From Massilia sp. HP4 (GTDB lineage: Bacteria > Pseudomonadota > Gammaproteobacteria > Burkholderiales > Burkholderiaceae_D), in the NCBI RefSeq assembly GCF_005222695.1, contig NZ_STGG01000017.1, positions 1-64,000 of the forward strand: a stretch of 64,000 bases of DNA, read 5' to 3'. The notes under the pieces were generated by a model. The model did no database searches. It was not told where the DNA came from and saw only the letters and a list, made by a program, of their open reading frames with translations. Below are positions 49,739 to 59,835 of this stretch, in pieces (position 1 is the stretch's first letter; each line of letters begins with the position of its first letter). A program made the position numbers and the translations under genes.

Positions 49739-51250
49739 ATGGAAAACCAGGCAATCAAGGACATCGTCATCGTCGGCGGCGGCACCGCGGGCTGGATGAC
49801 GGCGGCGGCGCTCTCGAGCATGCTCAATGGCCGCTACAACATCCGGCTGGTCGAGTCGGACGAGATCGGCATCGTCGGCGTGGGCGAGGCGACCATCCCG
49901 ATGATCCAGCGCTTCAACCGCGTGGTCGGCATCGACGAGGCGGAGTTCATGCGCGAGACGATGGGCACCTTCAAGCTGGGCGTCGAATTCGTCAACTGGG
50001 GCAAGCTGGGCGAGCGCTATATGCACGGCTTCGGCCGCATGGGCCAGGACCTGGCCACCGTGCCGTTCGAGCAGTACTGGCACAAGATGCGCGCGCTGGG
50101 CAAGGCCGCGCCGCTCGAGGAATATTCGATCACGCGCATGGCTGCCAAGGCCGGCAAGTTCATGCCGGCGCGCACCGACGTGCCGAATTCTCCGCTGGGG
50201 GATATCGCCTATGCCTATCACTTCGACGCCAGCCTGTATGCGAAGTATCTGAGAAAGCTGTGCGAGGCGCGCGGCGTGATCCGCATCGAGGGCAAGATTG
50301 CGCGCGCCATCCAGCGCGAGCCGGATGGCTTCATCGAGGCGGTCGAACTGGAGAGCGGCCAGCGCGTCGACGGCGAACTGTTCATCGACTGCTCGGGCTT
50401 TCGGGGCCTCTTGATCGAGCAGACCCTGGAGACCGGCTACGAAGACTGGCACCACTGGCTGCCGGCCGACCGCGCGCTGGCCGTGCCCTGCGAATCGGTG
50501 CCGGCCAGGACCCCGTTTACGCGCGCCACGGCGCATAAATCGGGCTGGCAGTGGCGCATCCCGCTGCAGCACCGCACCGGCAACGGCCATGTGTATTGCA
50601 GCCGTTTCATCAGCGACGACGAGGCGGCGGCCACCTTGCTGGCCAATCTGGATGGCCGCGCGCTGGCCGAGCCGCGCATGATCAAGTTCCGCACCGGCAT
50701 GCGCAAGCAGGCCTGGAACCGCAATGTGGTGGCGATCGGCCTGGCGGGCGGCTTCCTGGAGCCGATCGAGTCGACCAGCATCCACTTGATCCAATCGAGC
50801 ATCGCGCGCCTGGTCGAATTCTTCCCGGACCGCCGTTTCAGCGAAGCCGACCGCATCGAGTTCAATCGCCAGTCGCGCTTCGAGTACGAGCGCGTGCGCG
50901 ACTTCATCATCCTGCACTACCACCTCAACCAGCGCACCGATTCGGCGTACTGGACCGAGTGCGCGCACATGGCGATTCCCGAGACCCTGCGCCAGAAGAT
51001 GGACCTGTACCGCTCGCGCGGCAAGATCGTGCGGGTCGATAACGAGCTGTTTTCCGAAGTGGGCTGGCTGCAGGTGCTCGAAGGGCAGAACATGCCGATC
51101 GACGGCTACCACCCCTTGGCCGATACCCAGTCCGAAGCGGATATTGCCGAGTACATGGAAAGCGTGCGCGACGTCATCCGCAAATGCGTGGACGTGATGC
51201 CGTCGCATGACGAGTACATTGCGAAGCATTGCGCGGCGCGCAAGCCGTAG
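49739..51250 (+). CDS. Flavin-dependent tryptophan-halogenase family protein
   Basis: A 503-residue FAD enzyme. The nucleotide-binding motif GGGTAGWM lies at 13-20, Lys79 sits at the position of PrnA's catalytic Lys79 (TFKLGVEFVNW), WQWRIP at 270-275 is the halogenase WxWxIP signature, and LEPIEST (340-346) carries the second catalytic Glu-Ser. All key residues are present, so it should form HOX-derived chloramine and halogenate a substrate. Related enzymes of the BrvH/Xanthomonas type sit beside TonB receptors and brominate free indole in vitro; their natural substrate is unknown. It is followed by a strong terminator. No flavin-reductase gene is nearby. Confidence 0.92.
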   Translation: MENQAIKDIVIVGGGTAGWMTAAALSSMLNGRYNIRLVESDEIGIVGVGEATIPMIQRFNRVVGIDEAEFMRETMGTFKLGVEFVNWGKLGERYMHGFGRMGQDLATVPFEQYWHKMRALGKAAPLEEYSITRMAAKAGKFMPARTDVPNSPLGDIAYAYHFDASLYAKYLRKLCEARGVIRIEGKIARAIQREPDGFIEAVELESGQRVDGELFIDCSGFRGLLIEQTLETGYEDWHHWLPADRALAVPCESVPARTPFTRATAHKSGWQWRIPLQHRTGNGHVYCSRFISDDEAAATLLANLDGRALAEPRMIKFRTGMRKQAWNRNVVAIGLAGGFLEPIESTSIHLIQSSIARLVEFFPDRRFSEADRIEFNRQSRFEYERVRDFIILHYHLNQRTDSAYWTECAHMAIPETLRQKMDLYRSRGKIVRVDNELFSEVGWLQVLEGQNMPIDGYHPLADTQSEADIAEYMESVRDVIRKCVDVMPSHDEYIAKHCAARKP

Positions 51251-51272
51251 GCCACGGCCGACCCCGCCAGGC

Positions 51273-51299
51273 AGCCGCCCCGATGGGCGGCTTTTTTTT
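51273..51299 (+). terminator. Intrinsic terminator of the halogenase gene
   Basis: AGCCGCCC-CGAT-GGGCGGCT forms an 8-bp stem with a 4-nt loop, followed directly by a run of T residues to 51299. It lies 23 bp after the halogenase stop. Confidence 0.93.
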
Positions 51300-51450
51300 C
51301 GTCCCGTCTTCGGCAACTTGCGTGGGGAGCGGCTTACTTGTAGCAAATTTTCAGCGTTGTTGTGGCGATTCAATCGATCTGAACGATTTACTACAAGACA
51401 TGCACCGTAATGGTGCATTACGGCAAAATCATGCCGGTTATCAGAGCATT

Positions 51451-51465
51451 TGTAGCGCGACTACA
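51451..51465. promoter_or_regulatory. Palindromic operator candidate 5 (best match)
   Basis: TGTAGC-GCG-ACTACA, with only one asymmetric arm pair. It lies 234 bp upstream of the second receptor ATG and about 110 bp upstream of its TTGACA box. Confidence 0.62.
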
Positions 51466-51482
51466 GAACTGCTAAATTGTCA

Positions 51483-51497
51483 TGTAGCTCATAAACA
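51483..51497. promoter_or_regulatory. Half-conserved operator candidate 6
   Basis: TGTAGC-TCA-TAAACA. The left half is conserved and the right half is degraded. It is centred 32 bp, about three helical turns, from candidate 5. Confidence 0.35.
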
Positions 51498-51576
51498 ACG
51501 CAAATCCCTTGGATTTACAGCCACTTGGCGAAAATCGTGCCATGATCATTGCTACAAGTAACTCCCGTTGACAGTG

Positions 51577-51596
51577 CATCTAGTTTTAATACAGAA
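51577..51596 (+). promoter_or_regulatory. Promoter block of the second receptor
   Basis: CATCTAGTTTTAATACAGAA, 108 bp upstream of the ATG, is nearly identical to 46663-46682. A TTGACA at 51568-51573 with 16-nt spacing to TACAGA could form the core promoter. Confidence 0.5.
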
Positions 51597-51684
51597 TCCA
51601 GCCCAAGGTTGATTTTGTCGCAAAAAACCGATCCCGGTCCGGCCAATGCGCTGTTTTCGGGACCACATCGTTCTGAGGGGACAC

Positions 51685-54354
51685 ATGAAAAACATCGCCA
51701 CCAAGCGTGCCGCATTCCAGCTGAGCCCGGTTGCCGCCGGCTGCGCAATCTTTGTCACGGTCCTGGCCGGTAGCGCGCATGCGCAAACCGCCAGTACCGG
51801 TGAGACCGCCGCCCTGAATCCGGATGCGCCGGTCACCACCGTGACCGTCACCGGCATCCGCCGCGCGATCGAAGATGCGATCGCCGTCAAGCGCGAATCG
51901 ACCGGCATCGTCGAAGCCATCTCCTCGGAAGACATCGGCAAGCTGCCGGACGTGTCGATCGCCGAATCGCTGGCCCGCCTGCCGGGCCTGTCGGCCCAGC
52001 GCGTCAATGGCCAGGCCCAGCAGATCAGCATCCGCGGTACTTCGGGCGACCTGTCGACGGCGCTGCTCAACGGCCGCGAACAGGTCACCACCAGCTCGGA
52101 CCGCAGCGTCGAATACGACCAGTACCCATCCGAACTGATCAATGCCGTGACCGTGTACAAGACCGGTGACGCCGCCGTGATCGGCCAGGGCCTGTCGGGC
52201 ACCGTCAACCTGCAGACCATCAAGCCGCTGTCGCTGCGCGAGCGCACCATCAGCGTCAATGTGCGCGGTGAGAAGAATTCGAAAGGCGAGATCAGCGCCG
52301 GCTCGCCCGACACCGGCAGCCGCATCAGCGCCTCCTACATCGACCAGTTCGCCGACCGCACCATCGGCGTGGCGATCGGTTACGCGCGCCAGGACAAGCC
52401 GAACGTGCACCAGCAGTTCGAGACCTGGGACTGGGTGGACGACACCAATGCAGTGCCGGGCTCGACCGTCAAAGTGCCGAAGGGCATCAAGTCGATGGCC
52501 ACCACCGGCGACCAGGTACGCGATGGCCTGATGGGTGTGCTGGAATGGCGTCCGAACCGCAACTTCAGCTCGACCTTTGACGTCTATCACTCGCGCTTCG
52601 ACCAGGAAGAAATCCGCCGCGGCATCGAGATCCCGCTGAAGGACGATGGCGAAGTGCGCTTCTCGAACGCGACCGTGGTGAATGGCACCGCCATCGCCGG
52701 CACCGCCAACAACGTCAATCCGGTCGTGCGCAACAACCGCATGACGCGCGACGACAAGCTGACCGCCTTCGGCTGGAACAACCGCTACAGCTCGGGCGAC
52801 TGGGTCGGTATCGTCGACATCAGCCGTTCGAAGGCCGACCACAAGGAACAGCTGATCGAGATCAACGCCGGCCGCGCCGCCCGCCAGACCCTGGACTACA
52901 GCTACAACGGCGGCACCATCCCGCAACTGACCCTGTCCGGCGCCTACGACGATCCGTCGCAGATCGCCATCGGCGGCCAGTTCGGCGAAGGCTATGTGAA
53001 CGCCCCGAACATGACCGACAAGATGACGTCGTTCCGCGTCAGCCTCGAGCGCAAGTTCGCCGACGGTCCGTTCAGCAGCCTCGAAGTCGGCTACAACCAC
53101 TCCAAGCGCGAAAAAGAGAAGGAACACCTGGAAACCGGCTTCTCGAAGATCGGCGACGGCACCTTCGCGCCCGGCGTACTGAACAATTCGCAGGGTCTCT
53201 ATGCGCTGCAGAACGCGCTGAGCTGGGACATCGACTCGGTGCTGGCCAACAACTTCGGCCCATTCACCCCATCGGTCCTGGTGCCATGGGGCGCGACCAA
53301 GAACTGGTCGATCGAAGAGAAGGTCAAGACCGGCTACGCCAAGCTGAACATCGACACCGAACTGATGTCGATGCCGCTGCGCGGCAATATCGGCATGCAA
53401 GTCATCGAGACCGACCAGAGCTCGACCGCGAACACGCTGCGCGCCTGGCCGTTCGCCGACCTGGTGCCGCTGACCGACGGCAAGAAATACACCGACTACC
53501 TGCCGAGCGTGAACCTGGCCTGGAGCCTGCCCGACCAGCAATTCATCCGCTTTGGCGCCGGCAAGACCCTGGCGCGCGCCAAGCTGAACCAGCTGAACGC
53601 CGCCCTTGAAGTGGGCCTGACCGCGCAAACCACCGGCACCCCATGGGGCAACGGTGGCAATGCCCAGCTCGATCCATGGCGCGCCAAGCAGGTCGACCTG
53701 TCGTATGAAAAATACTTCGGCAACAAGGGTTACATTTCGGCCGCCGGCTTCTACAAGGACCTGTCCTCGTATATCTACAGCGTGACCGTGCCGCGTGACT
53801 TCTCCGAGTTCAACCTGCAGGGCGCGCTGACCAATATCGGCACCATGACCCAGCCGATGAATGGCGAAGGCGGCACCCTGAAAGGCCTGGAATTCGCGGC
53901 CTCGACCCCGCTCGACATGATCCACCCTATGCTCGACGGCTTCGGCGTGACTGCCAACGCCTCGTTCACCAGCAGCGAAATCTCGATCGTCGACCAGCGC
54001 TTCGGCAGCCTCGCGATCCCGCTGCCGGGCCTGTCCAAGCGCGTGTTCAACCTCACTGCCTACTATGAGAAAGACGGTTTCTCCGCCCGCGTCAGCCAGC
54101 GTTACCGTAGCGATTTCGTGGGTGAAATTGGCGGCATCGGCGGTGCAACCGAGCTGACTTACGTGAAAGCTGATAAAGTAGTCGACCTGCAACTGGGTTA
54201 CGACTTCAAGCAGATCGAAGGCCTGTCGGTGCTGTTCCAGGTAAACAACCTGACCGACACCGCTTTCCGCAGCTACGCCGGTACCGAAGACCGTCCGCGC
54301 GGCTACAGCAAGTACGGCCGCCAGATGCTGCTGGGCCTGAACTACAAGCTGTAA
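51685..54354 (+). CDS. Second TonB-dependent receptor of the starch locus
   Basis: An 889-residue outer-membrane receptor of the same Caulobacter-like type: signal peptide (~1-34, ending AGSAHA), TonB-box-like TTVTVTGIRRAIEDAI, plug (EAISSEDIGKLPDVSIAESL, LPGLSAQRVNGQAQQISIRG) and barrel ending LLGLNYKL. The ATG at 51685 is preferred over 51646 because GAGGGGAC lies just before it and it starts the signal peptide. It is paralogous to 46766-49645 but diverged in the barrel, so the two probably take different oligosaccharides. A strong terminator follows. Confidence 0.88.
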   Translation: MKNIATKRAAFQLSPVAAGCAIFVTVLAGSAHAQTASTGETAALNPDAPVTTVTVTGIRRAIEDAIAVKRESTGIVEAISSEDIGKLPDVSIAESLARLPGLSAQRVNGQAQQISIRGTSGDLSTALLNGREQVTTSSDRSVEYDQYPSELINAVTVYKTGDAAVIGQGLSGTVNLQTIKPLSLRERTISVNVRGEKNSKGEISAGSPDTGSRISASYIDQFADRTIGVAIGYARQDKPNVHQQFETWDWVDDTNAVPGSTVKVPKGIKSMATTGDQVRDGLMGVLEWRPNRNFSSTFDVYHSRFDQEEIRRGIEIPLKDDGEVRFSNATVVNGTAIAGTANNVNPVVRNNRMTRDDKLTAFGWNNRYSSGDWVGIVDISRSKADHKEQLIEINAGRAARQTLDYSYNGGTIPQLTLSGAYDDPSQIAIGGQFGEGYVNAPNMTDKMTSFRVSLERKFADGPFSSLEVGYNHSKREKEKEHLETGFSKIGDGTFAPGVLNNSQGLYALQNALSWDIDSVLANNFGPFTPSVLVPWGATKNWSIEEKVKTGYAKLNIDTELMSMPLRGNIGMQVIETDQSSTANTLRAWPFADLVPLTDGKKYTDYLPSVNLAWSLPDQQFIRFGAGKTLARAKLNQLNAALEVGLTAQTTGTPWGNGGNAQLDPWRAKQVDLSYEKYFGNKGYISAAGFYKDLSSYIYSVTVPRDFSEFNLQGALTNIGTMTQPMNGEGGTLKGLEFAASTPLDMIHPMLDGFGVTANASFTSSEISIVDQRFGSLAIPLPGLSKRVFNLTAYYEKDGFSARVSQRYRSDFVGEIGGIGGATELTYVKADKVVDLQLGYDFKQIEGLSVLFQVNNLTDTAFRSYAGTEDRPRGYSKYGRQMLLGLNYKL

Positions 54355-54398
54355 GTACCGCATTGCACTACGGCACGCCGCCCACCACGGCAGCTGAC

Positions 54399-54438
54399 AG
54401 CCCTTGCAGGTCTTGCCTGCAAGGGCTTTCGTCTTTTT
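54399..54438 (+). terminator. Intrinsic terminator after the second receptor gene
   Basis: A perfect 12-bp stem, AGCCCTTGCAGG (54399-54410) with CCTGCAAGGGCT (54416-54427), has a 5-nt loop and a T-rich tail (TTTCGTCTTTTT). It isolates the receptor from deaD. Confidence 0.93.
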
Positions 54439-54565
54439 CGGATTCTGTGGTTTTGGCCGCGGATCCGCGCCTGTTTAGTACGCATCCAGTTCTATTTAGC
54501 GCCTTGCGCTTGGCGACGGTGTAAACTATCGCTTTCGTTTCTACTTATTTAAGAGCAACTTCTAC

Positions 54566-56389
54566 ATGTCCGACACCCCAATCCCATCGTTTTCCGACCT
54601 CAATCTTTCGGCGCCCGTCCTGAAAGCATTGAAAGATGTCGGCTACGAAACGCCGTCGCCAATCCAGGCCGCCACCATTCCAATGCTGCTGGAAGGGCGC
54701 GACGTGTTGGGACAGGCGCAGACCGGGACCGGCAAGACTGCCGCATTCGCACTGCCTATCCTGTCGAATATCGACGTCAAGCAGACCGCGCCGCAAGCGC
54801 TGGTGCTGGCGCCGACGCGTGAGCTGGCGATCCAGGTCGCCGAAGCCTTCCAGAGCTATGCCGCCCACATCAAGGGCTTCCACGTGCTGCCGATCTACGG
54901 CGGCCAGAGCTACGGCCCGCAGCTGTCGAGCCTGCGCCGCGGCGTGCACGTCGTCGTCGGCACCCCGGGCCGCGTTATCGATCACATCCAGAAGGGCTCG
55001 CTCGACCTGTCGAAGCTGACCACCCTGGTGCTGGACGAAGCCGACGAAATGCTGCGCATGGGCTTCATCGACGATGTCGAGCAGATCTTGCAGCAAACCC
55101 CGGAAGGCCGCCAGACCACGCTGTTCTCGGCCACCATGCCGCCGGCCATCAAGCGCATTGCCAAGACCTATCTGCGCGACCCGCAAGAAGTGACCGTTGC
55201 CGCCAAGACCGGCACCGCCGACAATATCAAGCAGCGCTACTGGCTGGTGGCCGGCATGCACAAGCTCGACGCGCTGACCCGCATCCTCGAGGCCGAGCCA
55301 TTCGACGGCATGATCATCTTCGCGCGTACCAAGCTGGGCACCGAAGAACTGGCGACCAAGCTGCAGGCGCGCGGCTTCGCGGCCACCGCCATCAACGGCG
55401 ACATGGCCCAGCAACAGCGCGAGCGCACCATCGAGCAGCTCAAGAACGGCAAGATCGACATCCTGGTGGCGACCGACGTTGCCGCCCGCGGCCTGGACGT
55501 CGAGCGCATCAGCCACGTGATCAACTACGACGTGCCGTCCGACCCCGAGAGCTATACCCACCGCATCGGCCGTACCGGCCGGGCCGGGCGCAGCGGCGAC
55601 GCGATCCTGTTCATCACCCCGCGCGAGCGAGGCCTGCTCAAGGCGATCGAGCGCGCCACCCGCCAGCCGGTCGCGCCGCTCGAGCTGCCGACCATCAAGG
55701 CGGTGAACGAAGTGCGCGTCACCCGCTTCAAGGACCAGATCCGCGCTACCCTGGCCGAAGGCGGCCTGGAAGTGTTCCGTTCGCTGATCGAAGATATCGA
55801 GCGCGACGACAATGTGCCGGCGATCGATATCGCGGCCGCGCTGGCCAAGCTGGCGCGCGGCGACGAGCCGCTGCTGCTGACCAAGCCCGATCGTGAAGCG
55901 CGTCCCGAGTTCGTGCCGTCGCAGCGCGAATTTGGCGGCGGCGTGCAGGAGCGCGCGCCACGCGCACCGCGCGGCGACTGGGAAGAGCGTCCGGCGCGTC
56001 CGGCGCGCGAGCCGGGCATCAAGAAAGAGCGCGTGATGCGCGACCCCGAGCCGGGCATGGCCACCTTCCGCATCGAAGTCGGCTTCGCCCATGGCGCCAA
56101 GCCGGGCAATATCGTCGGCGCGATCGCCAACGAAGCCAATATCCCGTCCAAGCACATCGGCCGTATCGAGATCTATGACGATTACAGCACGCTCGACCTG
56201 CCGGACGATATGCCGAAGGACCTGGTCGAGCACCTGAAGACGATCTGGGTCGCGGGCCGCCAGCTGGCCATCACGCGCGACGGCGAAACCCCGGCCACGC
56301 CGCCGGCCAAGAAGCCGTATGCCGCCAAGGGCGTCGAACGTCGCCTGGGCGAAAAGCCGGCCGGCAAGAAGCCGCATCGCAAAGGGTAG
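54566..56389 (+). CDS. deaD: DEAD-box ATP-dependent RNA helicase DeaD/CsdA
   Basis: A 607-residue helicase. It has a Q-motif (SPIQ, 31-34), Walker A AQTGTGKT (51-58), DEAD (157-160), SAT (188-190), ARGLD and HRIGRTGR, followed by a DeaD-type C-terminal region with a DbpA-like RNA-binding domain (~490-560; ATFRIEVGFAHGAKPGNIVG) and a basic tail. It unwinds RNA duplexes in ribosome assembly and mRNA turnover, often in the cold. It is bracketed by a terminator upstream and a 331-bp gap downstream, so it is its own unit inside the starch locus. Confidence 0.95.
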   Translation: MSDTPIPSFSDLNLSAPVLKALKDVGYETPSPIQAATIPMLLEGRDVLGQAQTGTGKTAAFALPILSNIDVKQTAPQALVLAPTRELAIQVAEAFQSYAAHIKGFHVLPIYGGQSYGPQLSSLRRGVHVVVGTPGRVIDHIQKGSLDLSKLTTLVLDEADEMLRMGFIDDVEQILQQTPEGRQTTLFSATMPPAIKRIAKTYLRDPQEVTVAAKTGTADNIKQRYWLVAGMHKLDALTRILEAEPFDGMIIFARTKLGTEELATKLQARGFAATAINGDMAQQQRERTIEQLKNGKIDILVATDVAARGLDVERISHVINYDVPSDPESYTHRIGRTGRAGRSGDAILFITPRERGLLKAIERATRQPVAPLELPTIKAVNEVRVTRFKDQIRATLAEGGLEVFRSLIEDIERDDNVPAIDIAAALAKLARGDEPLLLTKPDREARPEFVPSQREFGGGVQERAPRAPRGDWEERPARPAREPGIKKERVMRDPEPGMATFRIEVGFAHGAKPGNIVGAIANEANIPSKHIGRIEIYDDYSTLDLPDDMPKDLVEHLKTIWVAGRQLAITRDGETPATPPAKKPYAAKGVERRLGEKPAGKKPHRKG

Positions 56390-56414
56390 GGTTGACGGCT
56401 TCGCCGACGACGCG
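56387..56414. repeat. 28-nt dispersed hairpin repeat, copy 2
   Basis: Matches 6441-6468 at 25 of 28 positions, in the same orientation on the plus strand. The first three bases are the TAG stop codon of deaD. The hairpin core is CGGC-TTC-GCCG. Confidence 0.6.
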
Positions 56415-56445
56415 GTGATAGTTGGCGGCGAGCTCATTCGGACAG

Positions 56446-56495
56446 ACGGTAAAGCCTAGAGCTGTTGTTTGACTACAAAATTCTGTCTTTACCGT
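56446..56495. promoter_or_regulatory. Operator candidate 7 inside a larger inverted repeat
   Basis: TGTTGT-TTG-ACTACA (56463-56477) belongs to the same motif family as candidates 1-5. It is enclosed by ACGGTAAAG (56446-56454) and CTTTACCGT (56487-56495), a perfect 9-bp inverted repeat with a 32-nt loop. Confidence 0.5.
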
Positions 56496-56550
56496 AGGCT
56501 GTCGCGGCGTCCTCACTATGAGAACGCCGCGATTGACACCTAGAAACCTC

Positions 56551-56569
56551 CATGTTATTTTGCTACAGA
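56551..56569 (+). promoter_or_regulatory. Third copy of the CAT-N10-TACAGA block
   Basis: CATGTTATTTTGCTACAGA has the same length and ends as the blocks upstream of the two receptors. It contains TGTTAT-TTT-GCTACA (56553-56567), a weak operator match, and overlaps the proposed -10 element. Only the ends are conserved, so the relation is tentative. Confidence 0.35.
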
Positions 56570-56720
56570 TACGCTAGCCGGACTGTAGTCGCTTCTTTTC
56601 GTCCCTTCCGGCCTCGCGCTGCATCCTGCACAAGGCACTCTTGGTACGCTCATCGTCGAGCGGCCATGCAATCACACACGAGAAAAGCCCGCTGACGTCG
56701 GGCCAGATTGGGGACACACA

Positions 56721-58055
56721 ATGGATATGCAATCGACCGTGGGCAAGCCACGCCTGTCGTTCTGGCAGCTGTGGAATATGAGCTTCGGCTTCTTCGGCAT
56801 CCAGTTCGGTTTCGCGCTGCAGAACGCCAATACCAGCCGCATCTTCGCCACCCTTGGCGCCGATCCCGACAACCTGGCCCTGTACTGGCTGGCGGCGCCC
56901 GTCACGGGCCTGCTGGTCCAGCCGATCATCGGCTACCTGAGCGACAACACCTGGCACCCCAAATGGGGCCGCCGCCGTCCCTTCTTCTTCATCGGCGCCG
57001 TGCTGGCCGCGATCGCGCTGTTCCTGATGCCCAATTCCACCGCGCTGTGGATGGCAGTCGCCGTGCTGTGGATGATGGACGCCGCGATCAACGTGTCGAT
57101 GGAGCCCTTCCGCGCCTTCGTCGGCGACAAGCTCGACCCGGCCCAGCAGACCGCGGGCTATGCGATGCAGACCTTCTTCATCGGCTGCGGCGCGGTGATC
57201 GCGTCGCTGCTGCCGACCTTCTTCGAGAGCATGGGCGTATCGAACGCCGCCGTCGGCGGCGTGATCCCGGACACCGTACGCTACTCGTTCTATGCCGGCG
57301 GCCTGGTGTTCTTCCTGGCCGTGAGCTGGACCGTGCTGTTCGCCGACGAACTGCCGCCGCCCGACATGGAAGCCTTCCATAAGGAACGCAAGGCCTCGCG
57401 CGGCGTGGGCACGATGTTCGTCGAGATCCTGGGCGGCTTCGGCAAGATGCCGCGCACCATGGTGCAACTGGCCTTCGTGCAGTTCTTCACCTGGATCGCG
57501 CTGTTCGCGATGTGGATCTATACCGGCACCGCGATCGCCGACAACGTCTACGGCACGGTCGATGCGCAATCGAGCGCCTACCAGGACGCCGGCAACTGGG
57601 TCGGCATCATGTTCGCGGTGTACAGCGGCGTGTCGGCGCTGGCCGCCTTCATCCTGCCGGTGTTCGCCCGCGCCACCTCGCGCAAGATCGTGCACGCCAC
57701 CTGCCTGACCATCGGCGGCCTGAGCCTGGCCAGCATGTTCATGATCACCGACAAACAGATGCTGGTGCTGCCGATGATCGGCATCGGCATCGCCTGGGCC
57801 TCGATCCTGACCATGCCCTACGCGATCCTGGCGGGTTCCTTGCCGGCCAAGCGCATGGGTTACTTCATGGGCCTGTTCAACTTCTTCGTCGTGATCCCGC
57901 AGATCGTCAGCGGCCTGCTGCTGGGCAGCGTGACCAAGCACCTGTTCGGCGGCCATGCGGTGCTGACCCTGGTGCTGGGCGGCGGCTGCATGCTGGTCGC
58001 GGCCGTGCTGACCCTGTTCGTCACCGACAAGGCGGCGCCGGTCTCGAAGGCCTGA
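56721..58055 (+). CDS. MFS sugar transporter (SLC45/sucrose-maltose-type)
   Basis: A 444-residue transporter with about 12 membrane helices. LSFWQLWNMSFGFFGIQFGF at the N-terminus, then PIIGYLSDNTWHPKWGRRRPFFF, is the pattern of the glycoside-pentoside/SLC45-like sugar symporters, with RRRPF as the loop 2-3 motif. It would import maltose or glucose across the inner membrane. It precedes phosphoglucomutase and an amylase on the same strand, and an operator-like palindrome lies upstream, so it fits the maltodextrin pathway. GGGGACACACA lies before the ATG. Confidence 0.85.
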   Translation: MDMQSTVGKPRLSFWQLWNMSFGFFGIQFGFALQNANTSRIFATLGADPDNLALYWLAAPVTGLLVQPIIGYLSDNTWHPKWGRRRPFFFIGAVLAAIALFLMPNSTALWMAVAVLWMMDAAINVSMEPFRAFVGDKLDPAQQTAGYAMQTFFIGCGAVIASLLPTFFESMGVSNAAVGGVIPDTVRYSFYAGGLVFFLAVSWTVLFADELPPPDMEAFHKERKASRGVGTMFVEILGGFGKMPRTMVQLAFVQFFTWIALFAMWIYTGTAIADNVYGTVDAQSSAYQDAGNWVGIMFAVYSGVSALAAFILPVFARATSRKIVHATCLTIGGLSLASMFMITDKQMLVLPMIGIGIAWASILTMPYAILAGSLPAKRMGYFMGLFNFFVVIPQIVSGLLLGSVTKHLFGGHAVLTLVLGGGCMLVAAVLTLFVTDKAAPVSKA

Positions 58056-58121
58056 TCCAGGCTGTTGCCAACCCGCGCGCGCCGTCCTTTTTGCGGCTGT
58101 CGTATCGTAATGTTTTACTAA

Positions 58122-59813
<1,692 letters not shown>

Positions 59814-59835
59814 CCACCTACCTACAGGAAACCGC

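Larger units (their letters stand above)
51300..51684. other. AT-rich promoter region of the second receptor
   Basis: A 385-bp gap without a gene. It contains one near-perfect copy of the locus palindrome (51451-51465), a half-conserved copy (51483-51497), TGTAGC or CTACA half-sites at 51339, 51391 and 51552, and a TTGACA box (51568-51573) beside the block shared with the first receptor. The density of half-sites suggests cooperative binding of one regulator. Confidence 0.65.
56390..56720. other. Promoter region of the sugar transporter gene
   Basis: A 331-bp gap with no gene. From left to right it holds the end of the 28-nt repeat, an operator candidate flanked by a 9-bp inverted repeat, and a possible promoter, TTGACA (56533-56538) with 17-nt spacing to TATTTT (56556-56561). 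Confidence 0.6.

Noticed and set aside
46532-54363. Minus-strand ORFs of 1045 and 925 codons over the two receptors
   Set aside because: Antisense of the receptor genes, with Val/Ala/Gly/Arg-rich composition and no recognisable domain.
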